From Paraspadella gotoi (lineage: Eukaryota > Chaetognatha), in contig JBJCIZ010001666.1 in assembly GCA_051294375.1 (NCBI GenBank), forward strand, positions 1 through 64,000: 64,000 bases of DNA. Reading direction: 5' to 3'. How positions within the stretch are numbered: the first letter of the stretch is position 1; each line of letters starts with the position of its first letter. Made by a program: the position numbers and the translations under genes. The notes below the pieces were generated by a model. That model did no database searches. It worked only from the letters and a program-made list of their open reading frames with translations, and was not told the origin of the DNA. Shown here piece by piece: positions 1 through 9,845 of the stretch.

Positions 1-540
1 ATACGCATGCGATTGTTGAGAGGTCCTGTAAATTCAATAAGAGTTCCATCTCTGTGGTTTGGCGCTAAATAAATTCAGCCAGGAAATCAGCGCCCAGTAT
101 GTTCTGGTGACGTCCCCAGATGATGTCGAACGAAAGACTCTGGTTCCTACACAATTCGGCGTGGATCGACGCCGTAAGACTTAATGGGCGTCCCGTTTGC
201 TCGGAAGTGGCTCGTCGACGACGGCGAGATCCTACCTCAGGAGGACACCGAGAGCCGACAAGGAGAACCGGAAAGCGATCTCCTCCTCCTCTGGCGTCAA
301 CGTCAACGTCACGAGCCGGCTCTCGATCTACGAGGACGAAGAAGACGACGAGAGGAACGGACCGGCGCCAGACTACGAAGAGAGACGAGGAAGACGACGA
401 CCGAAACGCCCTCCTCATAGACGAGCGACGGCGACGAGGAGACCCAATTTTCGACGAGACGAGGAGGAAGCCGAAGCGGACGAGGTCGCCGCGGACATCG
501 AAGTGGCTCTTACACCGACGCCGTCTTAATTCTCGGTACA
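1..540. other. Uncertain coding remnant, Arg/Glu-rich
   Basis: The plus strand has an open frame (197-529) ending in a mixed acidic and basic tail (EDEEDDER, RRGRRRPKRPPHRR). It could be the 3' end of a gene, but no start or splice acceptor is convincing. The minus strand near 75-110 reads ILGADFL, a pattern typical of the end of retroelement aspartic proteases, followed at once by a stop. Neither reading is long enough to decide. I do not recognise a gene here. Confidence 0.2.
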
Positions 541-613
541 TCTCTCTCTCTCTCTCTCTCTCTCTTCTTTCTTTCAGTGTACTATATAAATAATTTACTA
601 ATAAATTTTGCCC

Positions 614-650
<37 letters not shown>

Positions 651-770
651 TATATATAAATAATTTATAACAAAATTTTTCCCTTCTCGATGTATATATA
701 AATAATTTACTAACAAAATTTGTCTTCTGATGATATATAAATAATTACTAACAAATTTGTCCACCCTTCT

Positions 771-816
<46 letters not shown>

Positions 817-820
817 AAAA
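541..820. repeat. TC/GA microsatellite cluster with diverged unit repeat
   Basis: Three TC-dinucleotide tracts (about 541-568, 615-647, 775-813) are separated by copies of an AT-rich unit containing TATATAAATAATTTA-type sequence. This suggests a roughly 60-base composite repeat. Any protein read through it (ERERER or SLSLSL) is an artefact of the repeat. Confidence 0.85.
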
Positions 821-1642
821 TGTTTCTAGAATTTTATATATTGTATTTGTACAGACGCGAAGTTCGCTTCGTTCTCAATAATTTAATACCCTTCTTTTAA
901 CCATTATGTACGGTATTTTCGGATGCTATTTGGAATGTGGGTCGTCTTAATATAGTTTTTTCTTCTTGCTTCGCGCAAGGTTTTCGTTCAGTCTAGTTGA
1001 GAATATTTTTAACGTTGCACGACCCACGTTTTCTAAGTCCATTGTTATATATGTAATGCACTAACCAAAAATTTAAAAAAAATGCCAAAAAAACTTAAAA
1101 AATAAAAAATAAAATAAAATTGTCGTTATTTTCGTCTATTTAACAACAAATTATCTACTAATATTTCTTTGTATCGTATTTGTTAACAAAAAATTGTCTA
1201 CTAATATTTCTTTGTATGATATTTCACATTCGAAAACCCTAAAAAATGTTTCGTGTCTTTTTTGTTAATGATAAATGATGGTTAATTGTATTTCCCTAAC
1301 CCAACATCTTTAAAAAATATGTTTTCTCTATTTTTTCGTTTCTCTGTACATAATAGCTTCCCTCATCATTCGCTGATAATAAAATGTAAAAAATTTAACA
1401 AAATTCTTTTTATTTTTTCTCTGTCGATCAGACATCTTTACGATTCGAATCGTCATAACGGTTACGAATACATCGTGCTAAAGAGAGAAAGGGAGAAAAT
1501 AAGGAGGAAACGTGTCGTAATCGACCGACCCGACCGACTCGACCGAGACACCAACCAACCGGTCTTCGAAAAACGTTTTTTATTTGGTCAAGGAAAAAAA
1601 AATATTAAATTACGAAATGACGAAATGTCGTCGATGGGGAAT

Positions 1643-1674
<32 letters not shown>

Positions 1675-1769
1675 CCGTTCGATCTCGAATTTCGGATCTC
1701 TCTCTCTCTCTCTCTCTTCTCTCTCCTTCTCTCTCTCCTCTCTGAACTTCGAATCTCGAAATTTCGGAA

Positions 1770-1808
<39 letters not shown>

Positions 1809-1832
1809 CATTCGAATCTCGAAACATTTCGG

Positions 1833-1871
<39 letters not shown>

Positions 1872-2289
1872 AGAAGAAAAACCGCTGCTAACTGACGGTC
1901 GAACGAAAGAACTCTCTATCGTTTTTTTAATAGGTAAAAAAAACAGTAATGATTCATCGTATGTACATATATTTATAAATTATTATTGGCAAACAAATAA
2001 TCATGGTGCGAGAATTATTTATATACATATTTACAAGTATCAAAATTATTCCCCTTCTTTTTTTTTCCTAAAATTTCCTTATATTTCTCTTTGAGGGCGG
2101 TGGTATTTCGTTAACATTCTTTTTTCGGTGAATTTGATATGAGGGTGATTAAAGGCAAGTTTGCAACGAAAAAACTTCAAGTCCAAGGATTTTAAACTTT
2201 TTTTTGATAATTCAACAAGATACATAAAATGTCTATGACTACGTAACGAACATGATTTAGTATATTGTACATTTTGAAAAATATAAACT
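821..2289. repeat. Gene-poor AT-rich DNA with TC microsatellites
   Basis: No supported gene. There is a short duplicated phrase (ACTAATATTTCTTTGTAT near 1158 and 1200) and four TC tracts at about 1649-1673, 1698-1735, 1770-1805 and 1837-1870. The tracts are embedded in a diverged unit that contains GAATCTCGAAA. The segment ends where the minus-strand polymerase remnant begins. Confidence 0.7.
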
Positions 2290-3962
2290 TTTTACGTAGT
2301 CCTTCATAACGATTTTTTCCGCCGCGGCACTATCCATCCTTTCAGTCTAATCTTTTTATCATAACTTTCTTTTTTATAGTCGAAAGTCAACAAACTGTAA
2401 GCTTTGGCCTTCAGACCGGCAAACTGCGCGACTATTTGATTCGGGGGTAAGTCGATCTTAAATTTACCATTAACTTTTTCTTCTTTTTTTGCCATTCGAA
2501 AAGAGTGTCCTTTATATCTTCATTCGGTGAAATAAGGATGATCTTTATCCAGATTGCTACGTCCAGTAGCTTGTGTAATTTAGCCAATGATTTATAAAAA
2601 AAATCCGGACCGTCTGACTTTGAATTGAATAATACTTTCAGCATACCGAATCCGTGTCGAGAGCGAGGACTCTCACGTTATTGTTCCCGGGGAAGGTGCG
2701 GAAACTGGGCAATATGAATTCGTGGAGGCATATCTGGAGGTAATATTTTGAAAGTCAAGAACTCCCATCAGTAAAGATGCAGTCGTCCAACAGTACTTTT
2801 TATTGTAAGATTTCGAGTAAATGCAATTTTCTGAAAGATCATCGCGTCGATGAAGGCGTGGTCGGATATGGTCTTCAGCGCCTCTCTTTTCGCTAGTAAT
2901 AAACTTAAAATTTAATCGATTCGCCCTCCCGCCGACGAGCTTGCCGTAGATTACGTTTGAGAGCAATTTTGCTCTAGAGCATTGTATTTTGCTCTTAGAT
3001 TTTGCCCTTAAATCGATATTTCCTTGCACGAACTCTCGAAACAGCACTTTTTGGTAAAAAAAAATAATATTATTGACTCTGCTTAGTTTTACCCCTTTCG
3101 TCAGCAAATACTTAAGAAAAACAAAATGTATGAGATAATGTTTTTTCTTGTTAAAATCTATGATTAATTTTTGAACTTTAGTGTTTTTCGATCCGGTTTT
3201 GGCCATAAGAATCTTAGTGAGTGGGGACAGTTCGTCTGGGTCGATGAGTCTGTTTTCGGTCAGAGGGGGGAACATCTCGAACAAATGCTTCGCCCTTTCA
3301 GTGTAAACTAAATCCACATTAAGAAAATAACCTATATTACCAAAATTATCTATGTTATTACCTGAATTAATTAAAAATTCTCTTTTAATCTCTTTCAGTT
3401 CCTGACCCCTCAAATATCGTAAACCGGCATAAGGCAATTTGTATTTTAATAAAATACTAGCGTATAAAGAATTGATATCTAAGGGCAAAATTGAGCAGGA
3501 ATCGTAATGAGGGGTGAGGTGATATGTCAGTCCTCGCCAAATCTCTTCACCCCCCCCTTTTTCCTCTCCCTGGGATCGAGGTTCTCCCGATTTAATATGA
3601 TTTTTTAACTCAAAATTAAAGCTTCTTTCCGCTTCCTCTAATAATTTATCGCTTATTTTAGTTATGTCTTCTGGGATGGGTTTGGTAATTAATTCGTCAT
3701 TCGACTGAGCATAGTTCACGAAGATCCCTGACCAACCCCCCCGTATCGATCGACGAATTTCTTTATGAATATCAATGGATCTGACGCATTCTAATTTTAC
3801 ATTAGATTTATATTTACATGCATCAAACGCAAAGGCTGGTAATGACAAATAACGAGTTATGTCTAATTTAAAGATAGAATATAATTCTTTTCTTAAATTA
3901 ACGATGTTGTCTAATAAGAGACTGGTGTCTAATTTCACGTAAATGCTGGCGTATTCCCCCAA
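2290..3962 (-). pseudogene. Protein-primed DNA polymerase B, copy 1, truncated and frame-broken
   Basis: This is the 3' part of a Polinton-type family B DNA polymerase. Visible in order on the minus strand are an Exo III-like YVKLDTSLLLD at the extreme N-terminus, motif A LDINSLYAS (about 3460-3485), motif B KLLSNVIYGK (about 2935-2965), motif C with DTDS (about 2655-2665), and the C-terminal LKAKAYSLLTF stretch (about 2385-2410). The longest open piece is 2673-3962 (429 residues). The rest is spread over other frames (2432-2644 and 2304-2495), so there are at least two frame changes downstream of motif B. The whole N-terminal half (Exo I, Exo II, any terminal-protein region) is absent. The missing end lies back to back with an ATPase that has also lost its 5' half. 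It differs clearly in sequence from the spliced polymerase at 12.8-18.9 kb, so it is a second lineage and not a local duplicate. It cannot encode a working enzyme as written. Confidence 0.85.
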
Positions 3963-3987
3963 ATTTTTACATTTTAATTTATTATAA

Positions 3988-4461
3988 CCAGAAAATTTAA
4001 AAGATACTCATCATTTACTCCTAATAATTGACGACCTTATAAACGTGGTTCCTAGTTTATGGATCGAAGACTTATATTGTAAAATAGTTCATCATAGAAT
4101 GGTCAGCGCTATAACTACGATTCACAATATTTTCGAAAAATATCCCGTCTCCTTTCGAAAAATTTCTTTAAATACCAACTTCATTTTGATCACAAAGTTT
4201 ATACGCGACCGCTCAACCTATTTTAAATTGTCTCAACAATTTTCTCCTCAGTGTCCTAGCCTAATATACGAAGCTCATCAGAATTCTCAATATATAAACC
4301 CGCCTTACGGATATCTGTTATTAAATTTTCAACTTTCTTGCCCCGAGAAATTAAGAATAACCACTAATATTTTACCGGACGACCCGGGAGATCCGGTAGC
4401 TTACTTGGAGCGGCATGACGTCGAAAAGAGGAAAGGGTCGACGGGAAGGCGTGGATATTGA
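3988..4461 (+). pseudogene. FtsK/HerA-type genome-packaging ATPase, C-terminal half only
   Basis: The frame opens after a stop at 3985-3987. It shows a Walker B-like strand LLIIDDLIN (about 4018-4044), then SLNTNFILITKFIRD and a YGYLLLNF strand, ending in RITTNILPDDP. This order is characteristic of the packaging ATPases of Polinton-type viruses, which drive DNA into the capsid. The N-terminal half with the Walker A P-loop is missing and no candidate for it is seen nearby. The tail overlaps the next gene (start 4415). There is no credible ATG before the fragment, so I treat it as truncated by the same event that cut the adjacent PolB. Identification rests on motif order; a profile search would settle it. 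Confidence 0.65.
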
Positions 4462-4852
4462 GAGGGACGAGATGGCGAGAAGGCGGTTGGAGTCGAATTT
4501 ACCTGAAATGAAACATTTAAACGGGTTAAAATCCAAACATCAAAAAAATTTCATTCAATCCGCGAAATCTAAAAGCCTAATTTATACTCTGGCCGAAGTG
4601 GCTCATAATTTATTAGCTTCCAACATTAAAATTAATCAAGATTTAATAAATAAATTGAAACCCTATAAAAAGCAAATTCATCTACTATCTCTCAAATCGA
4701 TTTCTCTGAAAAAAAGAAGACATTTACTCAGACGAGGAAAGTTTTTAGGAACGTTACTATCCGTTCTTCTACCTTCTTTAATTACTTTATCCGTTGAATT
4801 GGCTACCAGAAATAAAAATAAAACTTCGACTCGACGACAACAAAAATCATGA
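4415..4852 (+). CDS. pX-like basic virion core protein
   Basis: A 145-residue basic protein. A Lys/Arg-rich helical body is followed by LKKRRHLLRRGKFLGTLLSV and a hydrophobic stretch of about 20 residues. This basic patch, Gly, then hydrophobic segment is the layout of adenovirus protein X-like core proteins found in adintoviruses and Polintons, where the protein binds DNA and may interact with membranes. The ATG at 4415 overlaps the ATPase end. An internal ATG near 4508 (MKHLNG) may be the true start, because conservation-type features begin there. It ends four bases into the next gene, which suggests tightly packed viral gene order. The frame is intact. Confidence 0.55.
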   Translation: MTSKRGKGRREGVDIERDEMARRRLESNLPEMKHLNGLKSKHQKNFIQSAKSKSLIYTLAEVAHNLLASNIKINQDLINKLKPYKKQIHLLSLKSISLKKRRHLLRRGKFLGTLLSVLLPSLITLSVELATRNKNKTSTRRQQKS

Positions 4853-5766
4853 ACGTTAATTTAAAAAAAAATGAAGACGTTCCACCGCCCATGAAATATC
4901 TAGAAAAACTTTATTTGGTTCCCGCTAATCAATATTTATCTAAATTTAAAGAAAATCGGGATGAAACGAAAAAAAAGGATTCTACCTTATTACCCACTAA
5001 CTTAAACGAATCGGGTCTTCAAGATGTCCCACCCGATGTTAAAATTAGAAAATTTAACGATGAATTTATGAGGAATAAAAAGTTAAGCGAGAATGAAACT
5101 TCTAAAGAATGGTCTCAGTTACATCAGAGAATTCATCCCATTATCCAAGATTTGAGAAAAAACACCGAAGAGCGAATTATAAATAAATATGATAAAATTA
5201 AATTGGATCCATACGAAGAAAAAATTTTAAAAATAATAGATGAAATTCCTCAAGTTCATCGCACCGATTCTGACATATATTTTAGAGGCAACTTGGTTGG
5301 CAAAACGAATGATATAATAGATCAATTAATTAGTTCTGGTTCTACTTCTCCATTCGACATTCACACTCAATTATTTTGGATAATTAATCACGGGAAAATT
5401 GATGCACCGTTATTGTCAACTAACGAAAAACCGGACGCCATCGCTGCCGCACCAACCACCCCGGCTTCAACTAAAAAAAAAACTGTGGTCCCACTTCGAA
5501 AAAATACGCCATCTGTTAAAACGCCTAAAACCTCTGGTGTCTCTAAAATAGAAAAAAAACCTGTCCCGGGTTCTCTCACCAACGCTTCTTCTCCATCACC
5601 TATAAAAAAGAAGAAGAAACCCGTGCCGCTTTCTGCCGTTTTACCCGGGGTAAAAACTAGACAACAACAACAACAACAACAAAAGAAAAAAAAACAGGGT
5701 GATGACGACGACAACGACAACGACGACCTTGCCCTCCCACCCGTCTATAAAGGAGTCTTCGACTGA
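4849..5766 (+). CDS. Lys-rich virion-associated protein of the Polinton block
   Basis: A 305-residue protein, start overlapping the stop of the preceding gene (ATGA-type overlap). The N-terminal part has a KLYLVP motif (about residue 20) and a charged helical region to about residue 175. Then come a Pro/Lys/Ser/Thr-rich linker, a short Gln run, a KKKK patch and an acidic Asp/Asn run. A KxYLVP-type protein is a regular neighbour of capsid genes in Polinton and adintovirus genomes; its role is not firmly known, but a virion or assembly role is likely. The frame is intact. The homopolymeric codon runs after residue 190 look like repeat expansion. Confidence 0.5.
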   Translation: MNVNLKKNEDVPPPMKYLEKLYLVPANQYLSKFKENRDETKKKDSTLLPTNLNESGLQDVPPDVKIRKFNDEFMRNKKLSENETSKEWSQLHQRIHPIIQDLRKNTEERIINKYDKIKLDPYEEKILKIIDEIPQVHRTDSDIYFRGNLVGKTNDIIDQLISSGSTSPFDIHTQLFWIINHGKIDAPLLSTNEKPDAIAAAPTTPASTKKKTVVPLRKNTPSVKTPKTSGVSKIEKKPVPGSLTNASSPSPIKKKKKPVPLSAVLPGVKTRQQQQQQQKKKKQGDDDDNDNDDLALPPVYKGVFD

Positions 5767-6911
5767 TGAAATTAAAGATTCAATTTTAAAAAACATATAT
5801 TATAGCCCGGATCACCCGGGTTCATTCGGGGGCATCGATAATTTATACAGATATGCCAAATTAAAAATACCCCGGTTAAAAAAAAAGGATGTTAAGGACT
5901 TTCTCTCAAAACAAAACACTCACACTTTATTTAAAAAATCGCGTGATCAACCTAAACATTATCAATCAACGAATAAATTGTTTTTAAATGAAATTTGGGC
6001 CGCTGACTTGGTAGACGTGGGGACCCTTAAACCATACGGGAAACCTTACACCTTTTTTCTTTCCATCGTTGATCAATTTAGTTTTTGTTACGCTCGCCCG
6101 CTGAAAAACAAAACTGGAGGCGAGGTTGCTGCCGCATTTCGATCGGTGTTTGAGGCAAATAATCACGTAACTTGCATGCGGATGCATCTTGATTCTGGCT
6201 CAGAATTGTTTAACAAAGAAGTTAAAGGGTTAATGGAAGAATATGAAATTGAAATGTATACGACTTCCACGAATAAAAAAAGTTATTTAATCGAAAATTG
6301 CTGTATAAAGTAAAAACTGTATAAAGCTTGTTACGCTTTAAAAAATTACAATTGGCCTAAAATTTTACCCTTGGTAATTATATCTTTAAACTTAAAAAAA
6401 CGAAAAGCTTTGGGATGGTTATCTCCTTTTCAAGCAACCTTACCCAAATTTGAATCGCTTCTCAGACAAAAATTTCAAAAAGATTTGCGTAAACACAAGA
6501 AAAAATTTAAAAATATCAAGTATAACATTGACAAGGGAGATTTGGTCAGAATAAAATTGCCGTCAAAACCCTTTAAAAGGGGTTACCATCAGACCTTTGA
6601 AAATGAGTCTCATTTGGTCAAGGATCATTACGGAACTCCGAGATTGTACATTTTAGAAGGGAAAAAAAAAATACTATTTGTGGCAACTGCAAAAGATAAG
6701 TAAACCACCGGAACAAAAAGAGGATTTTCATTCCGTGATTAAAACTAAAGTAATAAATAAAACTACTTTGAGATCGGGACGAAAAGTGGGGGGAACTAGG
6801 CTTTACTTAACGAAACCGGCCAACGAAGAAAAGGCTTATTGGTTAACCAAAAAGCAATTGGATAATCTTAAACATGTTAGAAACTACGCAAGTCCAGTTA
6901 ATGTCGACTGA
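5699..6911 (+). pseudogene. Retroviral-type (rve) integrase, frame-broken
   Basis: The integrase core is read at 5699-6313: first catalytic Asp in the AADLVDV strand (about 6003), second in HLDSGSE (6191), and a candidate Glu in SYLIEN (6293). The spacing is close to that of DDE integrases. The frame then stops and continues in another frame at 6371-6703 with the C-terminal SH3/chromo-like part (GDLVRIKLPSKPFKRGY). It changes again near 6670 into 6678-6911. These two breaks separate the catalytic core from the DNA-binding tail, so the copy should be inactive unless the breaks are sequencing errors; the first break lies in a short duplicated phrase (CTGTATAAAG). The N-terminal overlap with the previous gene contains a run of Thr codons. 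This enzyme would insert the element into host chromosomes. Confidence 0.85.
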
Positions 6912-7845
6912 CTCAAACAAAAGATTTGAAAATACACATTCAGAATTTAGAAACGCCTTACCCGAACCCATAATTTTAAATAAGAATTATGAAGTAGCCT
7001 TGCTACAAATAAGCCTCATCAACTCATCTTTTAACATAGAAGAAGCATCGAGCGAATATCACAAAGTGATTATATTTGATTGGCTGTACGAAACTCAAAA
7101 TCCCATAATTCCACAACTGAAATTATACGGAGAAGTGTATAATTTTATCCTCCCTCCTGGTCATTACGACTCTCCAGAAATACTATGCGACACAATAAAT
7201 CAGGCAATTTGGAAATCTATTCCCAGATTAAAAGATCAACCGATTTTAGAATTTAACAAAATTAGTAGATACATATATTTTAACGTTACCGATAAGTATA
7301 TCACATTTAGATTGTACGGAGCCATGTTGTTTTTGCTCGGAGCCGTCGCGGACTTGGAAGATGACATTTTTTTTACTTTGGGTAAAGACAAAAGCCCCGG
7401 CATCGTGAGCTACGATTATCCCCTGTATGACAAAGACGGCGCCCCGATTTTAGACAAAGACGGTAAAATTCAAATGGAAAAAAGACTATTGCGAGACACC
7501 TTGCAATCGGTGATCTTGAAGAGCGACGCGGTCAAAACCGATCGATTTTTTTTCAATCCAAATATGAATTTTAATTCCGTTTTGGCGATTTATTGCTCCG
7601 AAGTGCAAATGTGGATCACCGGGAGTTCTTATTCTAATTTGTTAAGAACGGTTCAGATAGATGAAAAAAATTTGGGAGGGAGACAAGAATTCACGTTTAA
7701 AGAATTAATTTTTCATCCGGTTTCTAAATCATTTATCGACACGATTTCTATTTCAATTCGCGACATGCGCGGGAAAAATGCTGGGCTAAGGGCGGGGCCC
7801 ACCATCCTCACGCTCGGGTTTCGCCCAATCAGAAATAGTATATAA
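6874..7845 (+). CDS. Penton-like minor capsid protein
   Basis: An intact frame of 323 residues. The in-frame ATG at 6901 (MSTDSNKRFENTH) is the likelier start because the first nine codons overlap the integrase tail. The N-terminal segment, FRNALPEPIILNKNYEVALLQI, then YNFILPPGHYDSPEILCDTI, has the form of the single jelly-roll minor capsid proteins of Polintons and adintoviruses, which form the vertices of the shell. The rest is beta-rich, with an insertion of DKDG-containing repeats at about residues 185-205. It lies between integrase and the pVI-like gene, the usual place in this group. No frame break is seen over nearly 1 kb, in contrast to the integrase. Confidence 0.65.
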   Translation: MLETTQVQLMSTDSNKRFENTHSEFRNALPEPIILNKNYEVALLQISLINSSFNIEEASSEYHKVIIFDWLYETQNPIIPQLKLYGEVYNFILPPGHYDSPEILCDTINQAIWKSIPRLKDQPILEFNKISRYIYFNVTDKYITFRLYGAMLFLLGAVADLEDDIFFTLGKDKSPGIVSYDYPLYDKDGAPILDKDGKIQMEKRLLRDTLQSVILKSDAVKTDRFFFNPNMNFNSVLAIYCSEVQMWITGSSYSNLLRTVQIDEKNLGGRQEFTFKELIFHPVSKSFIDTISISIRDMRGKNAGLRAGPTILTLGFRPIRNSI

Positions 7846-7846
7846 A
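7839..7846 (+). promoter_or_regulatory. Candidate TATA box for the pVI-like gene
   Basis: TATATAAA overlaps the stop codon of the penton gene and lies 35-42 bases before the ATG at 7881. It is followed by CAATCGATCAATCGACGATTC, which could hold the start site. Inference from sequence and spacing only. Confidence 0.4.
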
Positions 7847-7880
7847 CAATCGATCAATCGACGATTCATCAATCGGTAAA

Positions 7881-8423
7881 ATGATTCACACGATTAAATT
7901 CCCATTCAAACATTTACCACCTTATCTCAATACCCACTCTACCCGTCCCCCCCCTCAATCTCATTTTTTAAACACGCAAAGGGGACAAGGGGCAATATCG
8001 GGAATATTTTCAAAGTTATTTAGATTTATTCGACCCCTAATCTCTCAAACTACCAAGGGAATCAAACCGGCTTTAAAACTAGCAAAACCCATAGCAAAAA
8101 GGGTTGCCGGGGATTTATTACAAGCTAGTTCATCGGCGGCGGTTGGTGGATTAACGGATCTTATTTCTAAGAAAGGGAAAGAACCTAAGGAATCTTTTAA
8201 GAAAGCGGTTGAGACGGGGAAAACTAACGTTAAGTCCGCTTTAAAAAGGGGGGCGGATAGTTTGATGGAGTCTCTGACTACTACCAAAGATAAACCTATA
8301 AAAGTAAAACGTTTAAAAAAATCTATCAATCAAAAGGGAAAAGGAAAGGGGAAAAAAACAAGGAAAAAAAAAAAGAAGAGAAAGAAAAAAATTAATCCTC
8401 GGTTAAAAATATTTTCAGTTTAA
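7881..8423 (+). CDS. pVI-like minor virion protein
   Basis: A 180-residue, strongly basic protein. After a short Pro-rich leader it has a Gly-flanked hydrophobic amphipathic helix (GAISGIFSKLFRFIRPLI, residues about 37-54), then an Ala-rich helical body and a Lys-rich tail (KGKGKGKKTRKKKKKRKKK). An N-terminal membrane-active helix with a basic tail is the hallmark of adenovirus protein VI-like proteins, which help the particle leave the endosome. The position just before the major capsid gene agrees. The frame is intact and a candidate TATA box precedes it. The assignment is by architecture, not by sequence identity. Confidence 0.5.
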   Translation: MIHTIKFPFKHLPPYLNTHSTRPPPQSHFLNTQRGQGAISGIFSKLFRFIRPLISQTTKGIKPALKLAKPIAKRVAGDLLQASSSAAVGGLTDLISKKGKEPKESFKKAVETGKTNVKSALKRGADSLMESLTTTKDKPIKVKRLKKSINQKGKGKGKKTRKKKKKRKKKINPRLKIFSV

Positions 8424-8449
8424 AAAAAAAAAAAAATCTATCATACAAA

Positions 8450-9823
8450 ATGGCTGAGGACAAAATGGTTCGACCCCCGGGATATCCGGTCAATCAAGAG
8501 TGTATAACGCAAGGATTGGATTTATTTTCTCCTAGTTTGAAACAGTATGGGATAATAGGGACCAGAGTCGAGGCCATTTATTGTTCCACGCCGATCACGG
8601 AAAGTTCTTCGGTGATTTCTTTTGAAGTTTCTCCATCGTCGATGTACACGGATCTTTCTAGTATGGTGTATGAAATAGACTTGACCATAGTTAAGGCAAA
8701 TGGCTCGGATTTGGCGGACTTTGCTCCACCGGGAGCCGATCACTTTGGGAACAGCGTCGGGTTTGAAGATGGAATTGCTTCAACGATTTTTTCCGGATTG
8801 AGTTTTCGGGTTAACGGGGTCAATATTTGCGATTCTTTTAATACCTACGCCTACTTGTGTCATTTCATCAATACCTTGTACTATGGAAAAGATTTAAAAG
8901 ATAATAAACTGCGAATGCAAGGTTTTTTCGGAGACAGAGAATTTGATCAAACCGGGGCTCACGACGCGGCTCCCGCCTCATCGTTTAAAACGCGAGCTTC
9001 TTTAACGAGTGGGAGTAAAGTCATACGTTTGTATTCTAACATTCAAACGGCATTAACCACACAGGGCAAGTTTCTACCTCCAATGTCGACCCTTAATTTA
9101 GACTTCGTTAAGAGCAATTTCAATTTCTGCGTGAGAAGCGACGCAGAAAATGCGGAATCTAAATTTAAAATTTGTATTAAACAAATGAAACTTTTGGTTA
9201 GACGAATCGATGTGATTCCATCGCTGAAGATTTCGTTAGAGCAGGAAATAAATAGCAAAGGAGGAGTGTTATATGGTTCACAAATTATGAGCTGTCGACC
9301 ATACGTCATAAATCAAAATGCCAAGAGTGTGTTTTTTGATGGAATATTTTTTAACAATTTAAAACCCAACACCATAATAATCGCCTTGGTGACCCAAACT
9401 GCATTTTTGGGTTCGGCGAAAAAAAGCCCCTTCGAATTTGGGCATTTCGATCTCCAATCTCTCAAGTTAACCATCGATAACGTGGTTTTACCATTTCCTT
9501 CCGGATTAGAGAATTTAGATTATAAAAACAAAAAATATGAATCCGCTTATTGGACGTTGATCAATCAACATTTTAAGTACAACAGTCCTTGTCCAATTTC
9601 TTACGACGATTTCGCCAATGGATTAGCGATTTACGCCATAGAAACGGGTAGTTATAAAAGTTTCATGGATGATCACGACGAACCGCGTCAAACTTGTACT
9701 TCTAGATTAGAGCTGGGATTCACAAAAGATTCATCGAACCCCGCTCTCGTCCTTTTGCTCATGACCGCCTACAGCGGAAATATTTTCTTAAATTCATCCA
9801 GAGACATCTCCATGGACTATTAA
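8450..9823 (+). CDS. Major capsid protein, double jelly-roll (hexon-like)
   Basis: An intact 457-residue protein beginning MAEDKMVRPPGYP. Visible landmarks are SLKQYGIIGTRVEAIYCSTPI near the start, FSGLSFRVNGVNICDSFNTY at about residues 118-137, and a C-terminal jelly roll with DGIFFNNLKPNTIIIALV and SPFEFGHFDLQSLKLTIDN. The second pair (NP/SP-F-F followed by an aliphatic strand and a Gly/Asp turn) is the pattern of the second jelly roll of Polinton and adintovirus capsids. Length is at the short end for the family. It sits between the pVI-like and protease genes, the canonical order. No frame break, so purifying selection or recent insertion is implied. Confidence 0.75.
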   Translation: MAEDKMVRPPGYPVNQECITQGLDLFSPSLKQYGIIGTRVEAIYCSTPITESSSVISFEVSPSSMYTDLSSMVYEIDLTIVKANGSDLADFAPPGADHFGNSVGFEDGIASTIFSGLSFRVNGVNICDSFNTYAYLCHFINTLYYGKDLKDNKLRMQGFFGDREFDQTGAHDAAPASSFKTRASLTSGSKVIRLYSNIQTALTTQGKFLPPMSTLNLDFVKSNFNFCVRSDAENAESKFKICIKQMKLLVRRIDVIPSLKISLEQEINSKGGVLYGSQIMSCRPYVINQNAKSVFFDGIFFNNLKPNTIIIALVTQTAFLGSAKKSPFEFGHFDLQSLKLTIDNVVLPFPSGLENLDYKNKKYESAYWTLINQHFKYNSPCPISYDDFANGLAIYAIETGSYKSFMDDHDEPRQTCTSRLELGFTKDSSNPALVLLLMTAYSGNIFLNSSRDISMDY

Positions 9824-9845
9824 TTAATTCCATAATTAATTAATA

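Noticed and set aside
582-1827. Open frames of alternating Arg/Glu or Ser/Leu
   Set aside because: They are produced by TC/GA microsatellites and have no other content.
5388-5720. Minus-strand frame opposite the Lys-rich virion protein, with Phe and Cys runs
   Set aside because: Phe and Cys runs mirror the Lys and Gln codon runs of the plus-strand gene; a shadow.
8522-9309. Minus-strand frames inside the major capsid gene
   Set aside because: Overlap an intact, family-like capsid ORF and show no motif.
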